A stretch of 64,000 nt of DNA from positions 1 to 64,000 of the forward strand of contig CALWLH010000033.1 of NCBI GenBank assembly GCA_944381475.1. Direction: 5' to 3'. The notes beneath the pieces were generated by a model. The model saw only the letters and a list, made by a program, of their open reading frames with translations, did no database searches and was not told the origin of the DNA. This DNA is from an uncultured Lachnospiraceae bacterium. GTDB taxonomy: Bacteria; Bacillota; Clostridia; Lachnospirales; Lachnospiraceae. Of this stretch, positions 44,847 to 53,824 are shown piece by piece. A program made the translations under genes and the position numbers. How positions within the stretch are numbered: position 1 is the first letter of the stretch; the number at the start of each line of letters is the position of its first letter.

Positions 44847-46319
44847 CTATTGTTGAGGCTGCTCGGTGTATTTTCTAAGCTCGATATGCATCACCGTGCC
44901 CGTATGCTCCTTACTGGTTGCCCAGATACGCCCCCCGTGATCCTCCACGATTTTCTTTACGATTGCCAGCCCGATGCCGCTTCCGCCCTTAGCGGAATTT
45001 CTGGAGGAATCCGCGCGGTAGAACCGGTCAAAAATGTAGGGAAGATCCTTCTGGGAAATTCCCCTGCCGTTATCCTCCTCCTCGATCAAAATACAGTCCC
45101 CATGATCGCTGAGCTTGAGCGTAATCAATCCCTGATCGTTGTCCATGTACTTGACGGAATTGCTGATAATGTTGTTGATCACCCGCCGAAGCTGCTCCGA
45201 GTCCGCCATCACCTGGGTATCCCCTGGGACATAATTAAAATAGGCAAACTTGATGCCCTTTGCGCTAAGCTCCGTCTCCAGGTCGTAGGCGCAGTCTTCA
45301 AAATATTCCGCCACATCCAGGGGCGCAAAATTATAGGGGATGCGGTTAGTGTCAATCTTAGAATACAAAGTCAGCTCGTCGATGAGCTTGTCCATGTCAT
45401 TCGTCTTGGTATAGATGGTGCGCAGATAGCGGTCCATCTTCTCCGGCGTGTCCGCTACACCGTCCATAATCCCCTCCACATAGCCCTTGATGGCGGTGAG
45501 AGGCGTCTTTAAGTCATGGGAAATATTGCTGATCAGCTGCTTGCTTTCCGCATCATACTGGATTTTCTCCTGGGCATTGTCCTTTAAGCGCTTCCTCATG
45601 GCGTCGAAATCCCCCGCCAGCTCCCCCAGCTCATCATTGCGGATCTCCATGTCAAAATCCAGATTTCCGTCCCGGATATTCTGGGCGGCAACACGCAGGG
45701 AGCCGATGGGATGAATGATGGAGCGGTAGATCCACGTGACCAGAACAACGGCTGTAAGCGCTAAGATCAGCAGCACGATCATCATCAGATTATACAGAAA
45801 AGTTCTGAGCTCCGGAAGCTGATAGTTGATTCTTGTAAATATATAAACCTGTCCCGCCCTGCCGTCTGTAAAATGTACATCCACATGGCTGTAGATCTGC
45901 CCTTCCTGCTCCGCAAAATCGTACACCTCCACCTTGTCATCCAGAACCGCTGCGTTGATGGTGTCAATGGGCACCTTGGTGGTGCCGATATACTGGTATT
46001 CATCCTCCACTCGCAGCACCAGGTAAGAGTTTCTATCCGCAAAAGAATCGTTCAGCTCATCCAGGAAATCCATATCCAGAAACTGGTCCGGGTCCTCGTT
46101 GATCTCCTCCAGAACCTTGTGCTCCAAGGAATCCGCAATAGCGGTCATGACCTCAAAGGAGGTGCTGGCAAAGGTGCTCAGTTCATTGCTCACCCCATAG
46201 GTCTGGGCCAGCATCCGAAGCTGGGGCACCACCAAGGCCCCCACAATCAGGGCAAACAGCGCCACCGGCATGATCAGTATAATAAAAAAAGCGATAATCA
46301 GTCTGGTTCTAAGCTTCAT
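44847..46319 (-). CDS. Membrane sensor histidine kinase (HAMP, HisKA, HATPase)
   Basis: A 490-residue sensor. It has a membrane helix at about 7-32, an extracytoplasmic sensor of about 130 residues, a second helix (MMIVLLILALTAVVLVTWIY) and a HAMP linker. The HisKA motif is NISHDLKTPLTAIKGY. The catalytic domain has the N-box NNIISNSVKY and G-boxes EDNGRGI and GGSGIGLAI. The sensor domain is not assignable by eye. The kinase gene precedes the regulator gene, the reverse of the commonest order. Confidence 0.92.
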   Translation of the reverse strand: MKLRTRLIIAFFIILIMPVALFALIVGALVVPQLRMLAQTYGVSNELSTFASTSFEVMTAIADSLEHKVLEEINEDPDQFLDMDFLDELNDSFADRNSYLVLRVEDEYQYIGTTKVPIDTINAAVLDDKVEVYDFAEQEGQIYSHVDVHFTDGRAGQVYIFTRINYQLPELRTFLYNLMMIVLLILALTAVVLVTWIYRSIIHPIGSLRVAAQNIRDGNLDFDMEIRNDELGELAGDFDAMRKRLKDNAQEKIQYDAESKQLISNISHDLKTPLTAIKGYVEGIMDGVADTPEKMDRYLRTIYTKTNDMDKLIDELTLYSKIDTNRIPYNFAPLDVAEYFEDCAYDLETELSAKGIKFAYFNYVPGDTQVMADSEQLRRVINNIISNSVKYMDNDQGLITLKLSDHGDCILIEEEDNGRGISQKDLPYIFDRFYRADSSRNSAKGGSGIGLAIVKKIVEDHGGRIWATSKEHTGTVMHIELRKYTEQPQQ

Positions 46320-46399
46320 ATCCTACACCGTTCCTGCTCCTAACCCCATATATGGATTTCCACCGTCTTCTCAGCCTTCAATTTCCTGATAATAAATTC

Positions 46400-46408
46400 A
46401 TTATAACA
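46400..46408 (-). promoter_or_regulatory. Extended -10 promoter element of the kinase-regulator operon
   Basis: The minus strand reads TGTTATAAT, an extended -10 without a clear -35, about 80 bases ahead of the kinase ATG. The rest of 46320-46458 is A+T-rich and shows nothing else. Confidence 0.5.
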
Positions 46409-46458
46409 TATGTCTCCCAACTGCTCCATTAAATTTCCATTGGATTTATGATTTTTTT

Positions 46459-46490
46459 TAAAAAAATTCTGCAGGCATATGCCTGCAGAA
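46459..46490 (-). terminator. Intrinsic terminator of gdhA
   Basis: A 24-base perfect palindrome (46467-46490; half-site TTCTGCAGGCAT) is followed on the minus strand by TTTTTTTAA. It lies about 90 bases beyond the gdhA stop. Confidence 0.85.
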
Positions 46491-46579
46491 CCCAGTATTA
46501 ATTATGCGATTTATGCTTTTTTATTTTTTATTTATTTATTTTTTATTTTTAAAATGTTGGGGCAAAAAAGTATTCTGCC

Positions 46580-48043
<1,464 letters not shown>

Positions 48044-48063
48044 TTAGCCTTTTTTAGAATCTG

Positions 48064-48735
48064 TCACCCCGTCACAGCTCCATCCTCAATTTTTACAATA
48101 GTGTCCGCTCTTGCTGCAATATGTTCATCATGGGTTACAATTATCACTGTTTTCCCATCTTTGTTTATTGCCTCAAACAAATCCATAATTTCACTGCTTG
48201 TCTTACTGTCAAGCGCTCCTGTGGGCTCGTCAGCAAGAATAACCCGTGGATTATTTACAATTGCTCTGGCGATAGCCACCCGCTGTTTTTGTCCTCCAGA
48301 AAGCTGATTGGCTTTTTTATGCAGCATTTTTTCAAGCCCAACCAGCTTCAATGCCTCAGCAGCCCTCTTTTTTGCCGCTGTTATATTCACACCGCCGATT
48401 AACAACGGTATACAAACATTGTCAAGCACGTTATCTGTCATTAGCAAGCCGAAGCTTTGAAGGACAAATCCTATACTTTTATTTCTGTATTCTGCCATCT
48501 TGGATATGCTCTTAAATTTAAGCGGCTTTGAATCAAAAACCACCTGCCCTGAAGTGGGAGCTATCAGTCCTCCCAAAATATGTAAAAGCGTCGATTTACC
48601 ACTGCCTGAGGTTCCCACTATGGCCATCAGCTCGCCATCAGCAATATTCAGGTTAATATCAGAAAGAGCCGTGCATGAATTTTGCTCCCCCTTATTATAG
48701 GTATGGGAAAGATCCTTTATTTCGTATATATTCAT
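48064..48735 (-). CDS. ABC transporter ATP-binding protein (MacB/LolD type)
   Basis: A 223-residue ATPase with Walker A GTSGSGKS, Q-loop LQSFGLL, signature LSGGQKQR, Walker B VILADEP and switch His in THDEH. This is the subfamily that works with FtsX/MacB-type permeases in export or mechanotransmission rather than import. ATG 48735 follows the upstream permease stop by one base. It is the last gene of a four-gene operon headed by a secreted protein. Confidence 0.9.
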   Translation of the reverse strand: MNIYEIKDLSHTYNKGEQNSCTALSDINLNIADGELMAIVGTSGSGKSTLLHILGGLIAPTSGQVVFDSKPLKFKSISKMAEYRNKSIGFVLQSFGLLMTDNVLDNVCIPLLIGGVNITAAKKRAAEALKLVGLEKMLHKKANQLSGGQKQRVAIARAIVNNPRVILADEPTGALDSKTSSEIMDLFEAINKDGKTVIIVTHDEHIAARADTIVKIEDGAVTG

Positions 48736-48736
48736 T

Positions 48737-49831
48737 TCAGCCTTCACCTCTTAGATTTGTTACGGAAAAACTCCTGCACATACGACGCATATTTTTGATC
48801 ACGCACAATAACATGACCGCAAATGTCAGCCCAAAACCAAGAATAAAATCTGCCGGGGTAACGGCGAGATATTCCGATATAAATACCCTAACAAAAAGAT
48901 TCAGCAAAAATCCCACAATATATGTTCCTCCAAACAAGAGAATCAGCTCTGCGACCGCTATAGAGACTATCTTTGCCGGAGTCATTCCCACCAGCCAGTA
49001 TACTGTATATACCGGAAGATTTCTCTTATGCCAAAAATTATACAGCATCGCCACAAAATATACCAACACTACAATGATCAAGCTATACTGGGTTTTATTA
49101 CTTATCGAAAAAATTTCACCGCTGGTAACATCATCCACAGGCAATTCCATCGTTCCGTGAGGGATATATTCCTGTATAATAGAGACAAGAGCATTCGCAG
49201 CCGTATCATCAAAATCAGAAGGCATAATCAGCCAGAACGAATCCATCACCCCATACGCTTTTACAAAATCATCATAGAAGATAACGGCATCATTCATAAA
49301 GCTGTCACAGTAAACGCCACTGATGATGTACTCCTGCCCGTCCAGCTCATAAACCTCCCCCGTCATTTTCATATGATCGGTGTAATCCAGATACCTTCCA
49401 TTCAAGGCTATAACCTTCCCATCCTCCGGTGAGATATCTCTCCAGTAGCCCTCCACCCAGAGACCCGTTAATATGCTGTGTTTTGTAGAGATAAAAGACG
49501 AACCGGCAATTTGCATTCCGCGATCATTTTGGACAAAACACACATACTCAGCAATTGGATATTTTTGTCCGTTGTCAGAAGCACCCCAGGTCTCCATAAT
49601 TTCATCCAGTATATCTGTCGATATATTCTCATCCGGTCTCACCTTCACGATGGGGGTTCCTGCGCCGGTACTGCTGTCATGCAGCTCTCCTCTGTAATTT
49701 GCAAAGGAATATGAGAAGTTAATCATAAATGCGCAAATGACCATACTTGCCAGATAAAACACAAACAGCCTTTTCTCTCTGCTGTAAAATGCTTTAATAT
49801 CCTTTAATGTGATATAAAATACGCTTTTCAT
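48737..49831 (-). CDS. FtsX/MacB-like ABC transporter permease (second of two)
   Basis: A 364-residue protein with one N-terminal membrane helix (about 22-40), a large extracytoplasmic region (about 45-250) and three C-terminal helices (LIIVVLVYFVAMLYNFW, VAELILLFGGTYIVGFLLNL, PADFILGFGLTFAVMLLCVI). This is the half-permease topology of the MacB group. It is separated by five bases from the other permease and by one from the ATPase. The operon is A+T-rich relative to gdhA. Confidence 0.8.
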   Translation of the reverse strand: MKSVFYITLKDIKAFYSREKRLFVFYLASMVICAFMINFSYSFANYRGELHDSSTGAGTPIVKVRPDENISTDILDEIMETWGASDNGQKYPIAEYVCFVQNDRGMQIAGSSFISTKHSILTGLWVEGYWRDISPEDGKVIALNGRYLDYTDHMKMTGEVYELDGQEYIISGVYCDSFMNDAVIFYDDFVKAYGVMDSFWLIMPSDFDDTAANALVSIIQEYIPHGTMELPVDDVTSGEIFSISNKTQYSLIIVVLVYFVAMLYNFWHKRNLPVYTVYWLVGMTPAKIVSIAVAELILLFGGTYIVGFLLNLFVRVFISEYLAVTPADFILGFGLTFAVMLLCVIKNMRRMCRSFSVTNLRGEG

Positions 49832-49836
49832 CCGCT

Positions 49837-51003
49837 TTATAACTCCCCGATTATACTAACAGGCGAGACCTTCATCAATTTCATAACAGGCATAACGGAA
49901 GTAAAGACTATGACAATGGCCATTGCAGCCATGGTCACCACGCCGTTCCAGACATCCAGATATATTGAGCCAATTGAACGGCTGCCGCAATATCTGTAAA
50001 AGACAATTACACCTATTATTGCAGAAATGAACACCTTAAGCACAGCGTCAACAACAACCAAAGTGTTTGCCGTCTTTTCCTCCATTCCACATAGGTTATA
50101 CACTGCCTGACACCTTCTGTTATCCGAGGACGCCAGCATATTGCCGCATGCAACGCAGGTTACACATACAACTATTGCCATAAATGCCAATGTCCCATTT
50201 ATTCTTGCAATATAGATATTCTCATTATACGCCCTGTCAGCCATCTCTCTAAAGGAAAAAGTGTCGACTATATCAGCTATCGCTTCAAAAACCACATCTT
50301 CATATTCCGGTGATGACAGTTTCACAAAGAACGGACTATTCGACATATACTCATCCTCGGAAAATGTTCCGATGACTGTTAAATCATCACTGTACACTGA
50401 AAAGTCCGAAAGGGAAATTCCATTACCTCCTACATTTCCGATAAGAAAAAATGTGTTTTTCTTCAGCACGCCGATAACCCTTGCCATACTGTCTGTTTCA
50501 CTGCAATAAAATGTATCTCCAACTCTATACTCCTTCGCAAGATTGCTGCCGATAACCACGGGCACAATTCCATCTTCTCCCATCACGCAATCTTCCTCAG
50601 AAAACCAGCGTCCCCTTTCAACAATATAGGACAAATCCTTCAAAAGCTCCACCGACGCTTTTACGCAGTCTCCTGCATACTGCATCTTTGAAAAATCCTC
50701 TATGTATCCTTCCTGCTTAAGTGCGGCAAGCTCCTCGCTTATATACTGGCTCACCGCAGCTTCGTCAGAATTTTTTCCATTCAAATCCGAATATGTCACA
50801 GGTATTCCCACATACATATAATCGCCATACAGACCGACACTTTTGACAAGATTATTAAGATACTCACAATATCTCAGATTTGAGGCAAAAAAATTTAATA
50901 TAAATACCGCAAGAATAACCAAAAGACTCATCAGCACATTGCGGATAAAATGTCTGCGGTAGTTGATGCCTTCAAACCATAGAATGTTAATAAATCCTGT
51001 CAT
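49837..51003 (-). CDS. FtsX/MacB-like ABC transporter permease (first of two)
   Basis: A 388-residue protein with the same topology: a helix at about 18-38 (NVLMSLLVILAVFILNFFA), an external domain, and three helices near the C-terminus (LAFMAIVVCVTCVACGNML, VLKVFISAIIGVIVFYRYC, VTMAAMAIVIVFTSVMPVM). ATG 51003 has GAGGG five bases upstream; an ATG at 51015 is less well placed. It begins 13 bases after the secreted protein gene and presumably pairs with the other permease to form a heterodimer. Confidence 0.8.
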   Translation of the reverse strand: MTGFINILWFEGINYRRHFIRNVLMSLLVILAVFILNFFASNLRYCEYLNNLVKSVGLYGDYMYVGIPVTYSDLNGKNSDEAAVSQYISEELAALKQEGYIEDFSKMQYAGDCVKASVELLKDLSYIVERGRWFSEEDCVMGEDGIVPVVIGSNLAKEYRVGDTFYCSETDSMARVIGVLKKNTFFLIGNVGGNGISLSDFSVYSDDLTVIGTFSEDEYMSNSPFFVKLSSPEYEDVVFEAIADIVDTFSFREMADRAYNENIYIARINGTLAFMAIVVCVTCVACGNMLASSDNRRCQAVYNLCGMEEKTANTLVVVDAVLKVFISAIIGVIVFYRYCGSRSIGSIYLDVWNGVVTMAAMAIVIVFTSVMPVMKLMKVSPVSIIGEL

Positions 51004-51016
51004 AATATCCCTCATA

Positions 51017-51424
51017 TTACCATCTTATTAGCGTCGTCCCGGACTTTTCGTCATTGTTATGTGCTGCCGAGTGTTTACCTTCTCCTTTATAGGCAATCCC
51101 AAGAGCGGATGCTTTTACTGTAGTTGTAACCTCACGTGTATCCTTGCCTGAATTTGTTCGAGTTTTAGAATACCGTGCATCTCCACTACAATAATAAATC
51201 GTTGCCTCAGCAGTCATAGAATCCATTACTGAGGTCGCTGTAGTCTTCGCTGTTACGCTATCCGGATCAAAGGGATTATAATCATTTCCGTCATGTATAC
51301 TGACACTTCCTGTTACATTTACATTATTAACCTTAAAGCTTGTACTTGTTGCTCCATATGCAGCAATAGTCGTGAACAAAGCTCCTGCTAATAACATACT
51401 TGCAAAAATTCTCTTCTTAATCAT
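51017..51424 (-). CDS. Small secreted protein heading an ABC-transporter operon
   Basis: A 135-residue protein with a classical Sec signal peptide (MIKKRIFASMLLAGALFTTI, cleavage after AAYGA). The mature part of about 110 residues is Thr/Ser/Ala-rich (VTAKTTATSVMDSMTAEATI), has one Cys (IYYCSGD), a basic middle and a C-terminal Trp. I recognise no family. Size, secretion and coupling to a two-permease MacB-type transporter recall bacteriocin or lactococcin-972-like loci, but no direct match is visible. A strong promoter (TTGACA) lies at 51453-51481. Confidence 0.75.
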   Translation of the reverse strand: MIKKRIFASMLLAGALFTTIAAYGATSTSFKVNNVNVTGSVSIHDGNDYNPFDPDSVTAKTTATSVMDSMTAEATIYYCSGDARYSKTRTNSGKDTREVTTTVKASALGIAYKGEGKHSAAHNNDEKSGTTLIRW

Positions 51425-51452
51425 AGTTTACCTCCTACACTCTGTTTTATAT

Positions 51453-51481
51453 GTAATATCACAATATCCATATAATGTCAA
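51453..51481 (-). promoter_or_regulatory. Sigma-A promoter of the secreted protein-ABC operon
   Basis: On the minus strand a perfect TTGACA (51481-51476) is 17 bases from TATTAC (51458-51453). The leader would be about 20-25 bases, with AGGAGG before the start codon. The wider gap 51482-51875 holds only repeat R3 and a transposase remnant. Confidence 0.7.
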
Positions 51482-51710
51482 GCGATTAGTGATATTTTTA
51501 AAAACTGTATTCTTTTTCTATTATAGTTCGTAATCCCTTGTCTGTGCAAGACGGAACCCCTAACCGGAGGATTATAGTCTTTCATCATCACATTCTTTTT
51601 ATAATAGCTCCCATAGGTCGATAATGTTGAGGTCAAATAGACTTCTCTCGCTTTTAAACCAGATGATGTTCAACAGTCTTTGTTAGATGATATCATTTAT
51701 AAAATAATAT

Positions 51711-51738
51711 CAGGGGTCAAAATACCTTTTGACCCCTG
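51711..51738. repeat. Dispersed hairpin repeat, copy R3
   Basis: A perfect 12-bp inverted repeat (arm CAGGGGTCAAAA, loop TACC). Together with flanks ATATCA and GCATC it is almost identical to the reverse complement of R2 at 41279-41316. A partial copy of the other end (ATGTTGAGGTCAAA, as in R1) lies nearby at about 51643. It abuts the transposase fragment that follows. Confidence 0.8.
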
Positions 51739-51740
51739 CA

Positions 51741-51821
51741 TCAAAGTATGTAAACAGCCTCCCGCTTTACAGACAGGAAACTAACTGGAAGCATCTTGGA
51801 GTAAAACTCCTAAGAGCCACA
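51741..51821 (+). pseudogene. IS66-type transposase (TnpC) remnant
   Basis: The plus strand encodes SKYVNSLPLYRQETNWKHLG followed by VKLLRAT, which resembles the internal segment of IS66 TnpC transposases (the K-Y-x-N/D-x-x-P-L-Y-R-Q-E motif). Neither upstream nor downstream sequence continues the family, and no IS ends are visible. It is a short relic, cut on its left by repeat R3. Confidence 0.55.
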
Positions 51822-51875
51822 CGCTGCGGATACCTGGCACACATGAGAAGGTGCCCTTTTCACCATTCCTCCGCT

Positions 51876-52648
51876 TTAATACATGAGCGTGGACGCAATC
51901 TCCACACACTCTCCCGTATAGGCGTCAATCTGGGGTGTAAACCAGACCTGGCTGTCCTCATCATCCTCACTTCCCTCGGGGCATCCGCTGATTTCCAGGA
52001 TATAATACAGCTTATTTTTTATTACTACCTTCTCTATCTGTGTATCCTCCATGGATGAGGTGATAACATATGAAATCCCCCTCTGTGCGTCATCATATTT
52101 TTCGTGAATCGCCTGACAGGCAAACTCATATGCCTCCTGGGGGCTTATCATCTCATTCTCATCATACTCATACATATTTCCCTGATAAAAGCTGGCAGAA
52201 ATTATTCCCCCACTTCCATCAAGCACAAAAATGGCGTAGGTTCCGGTATCATTCCCGTCCTTTACCTCCTTGATGTGGTAGTAGTAGGCATCCTCCTGCA
52301 CCACCTCAAGCTCATATTTCCAGTCCAGGTACTTTTCTATAAGCGCCTCAATATCCGTTTTTTCATACATCTCTCCGGCATTTTCATTTATGTTTAGCTG
52401 CGCAGCAGCGTCCTCAAAGCTCTCGTATATATATTCCCCGTCTATCTCCGTATATAAAGGTATGGGCTCCGTCTCTTCAATATACACGCTGTTTTCCGTA
52501 CTTTGCGCTGTCTCCTGTGAGGATGGCGTATCCTGCAATGACAGCATATCCTGTGAGGACGGCGTATCCTCATTTATCCCGCAGCCCGCAAGAAAAGCGG
52601 TGCTGAGCATAAAAACACATATTTTTTTAATGAATGAAGCATTTTCAT
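51876..52648 (-). pseudogene. Lipoprotein gene disrupted by a one-base deletion in an A-run
   Basis: The body from 52610 encodes a lipoprotein (LSTAFLAGCG, then a Ser/Gln/Glu/Thr linker and a 200-residue acidic domain ending VEIASTLMY). Its only good start, ATG 52648 with AAAGGA eight bases upstream, is in another frame. A seven-base A-run (minus strand, 52628-52622) lies between. One extra A would fuse them into MKMLHSLKKICVFMLSTAFL-AGCG, an ideal lipoprotein signal of 257 residues in total. Causes could be sequencing error, slippage or true mutation. The domain itself is not recognised. Confidence 0.75.
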
Positions 52649-52701
52649 AAGTGAAATCCTTTCATTTTTTCTCATCACCTGGAAGTTCTGGGAGAGTGTG
52701 C

Positions 52702-52710
52702 ATTATAGCA
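52702..52710 (-). promoter_or_regulatory. Extended -10 element before the lipoprotein gene
   Basis: The minus strand reads TGCTATAAT about 55 bases ahead of ATG 52648; the -35 region is weak. A second TATAAT occurs at 52753-52758. Confidence 0.45.
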
Positions 52711-52829
52711 TTTTCCAGTGCGGCTTAAAATACTTTTATAGGTATATATACTATTATACATGCAGGGAGGAAAATTGCAAGTATTTTTATTTTATAACAC
52801 ATATAGGTCGGGTTTTAGAAGACAACTAC

Positions 52830-53660
52830 TCACTTCATATATCCCATAAACATGCACAGTCCCCACAGCAGCAGTAAATGTGCCGGATAAAATATGTAAA
52901 AGAAATACTTGTTGCCCCTTCCACGGGTACCATTATACCTCTTTATAGGTATCAGGGCAAAAAAAGTGGTAAATTCCGTAAAATTCAAAGCTGTAAGCTC
53001 CACACAGGCAAGCAAAAAGGACAGCTCCCTACGGCTCCTGAAAAGATATAAAATACATATGGCAAGCACACCCATATACCCATAATCCGTGTGCAGAGCC
53101 TCCGCCAGCACCATGCCGGAGGCCGCCGCCAAAAGCTGCAGCAGAAGGCACAAAAGCCTCTCTCTCACCCCGGCCTCTTTTAGGGGGCTTCCTTGCAGGA
53201 AATATTTCTCTGCCATGTCCATAAATGTAATGGTCAGCAGTCCTATGGCCAGTGTAAAGAAAACATTCTGATAGGAGAATTCCACCAGTGTACAGGAAAA
53301 CACCTGGGCATCCGTCAGGCGAAAGGCCATATCAAAGGGTATCTCTGAAATCAGAGCAAATAGAGAAAGTCTGCCCAGATATTTCCATGGATTTCTGGTA
53401 TGGGAAAAGCCCTCCACAATCAGAAAAGCATATATAGGAAAGGCCAGACGCCCTATAAGCCTCATAAGAATATACACCCAGCCCAGGACGTCCATCCTCC
53501 CCGGGTTTTGCAAATCCACGAAAGACCCCTCCGCCGCCATAACCCTCTCCAGATACACTGCCCCAAGGTGGTCGATAAACATGGTGATGACGGCAATGGT
53601 CTTGAGGACGCTTCCGGAAAGGCCGCCGAACCTGTTATAATCCTCCTTAATCTGCTCCAT
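52830..53660 (-). CDS. TraX family membrane protein
   Basis: A 276-residue polytopic protein with about seven hydrophobic segments. It has the TraX signature regions: LKTIAVITMFIDHLG near residue 20, RLIGRLAFPIYAFLIVEGF, and YNGTRGRGNKYFFYIFYPAH near the end. The family is named for F-pilin N-acetylation, but chromosomal copies in Clostridia probably acylate envelope sugars or proteins; the substrate is unknown. ATG 53660 has GAGG upstream. It follows the GH94-like gene after a 164-base gap. Confidence 0.85.
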   Translation of the reverse strand: MEQIKEDYNRFGGLSGSVLKTIAVITMFIDHLGAVYLERVMAAEGSFVDLQNPGRMDVLGWVYILMRLIGRLAFPIYAFLIVEGFSHTRNPWKYLGRLSLFALISEIPFDMAFRLTDAQVFSCTLVEFSYQNVFFTLAIGLLTITFMDMAEKYFLQGSPLKEAGVRERLLCLLLQLLAAASGMVLAEALHTDYGYMGVLAICILYLFRSRRELSFLLACVELTALNFTEFTTFFALIPIKRYNGTRGRGNKYFFYIFYPAHLLLLWGLCMFMGYMK

Positions 53661-53733
53661 ATACAAGCACCTCTTTCTATGTAATCTCCAGCCCGCCGCT
53701 CCATAATAGCCTTGGATTTCGCTATTACGAGTA

Positions 53734-53759
53734 CTGGGCAGCTAACAGAAGCTGCCCAG
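53734..53759. other. Perfect 10-bp hairpin between the GH94-like gene and the TraX gene
   Basis: Arms CTGGGCAGCT and AGCTGCCCAG enclose six bases. No T-tract follows on either strand, so it is not a standard terminator. Confidence 0.5.
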
Positions 53760-53824
53760 CCATCATATCATGTATCACATACTTTAGCAATGATAAAATC
53801 AACGGTACCGCAAGCCTTTACCTG

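Noticed and set aside
51017..51424. Lactococcin 972 family bacteriocin
   Set aside because: Size and secretion fit loosely, but the characteristic motif of that family is not visible and the usual single large permease is replaced by two half-permeases.
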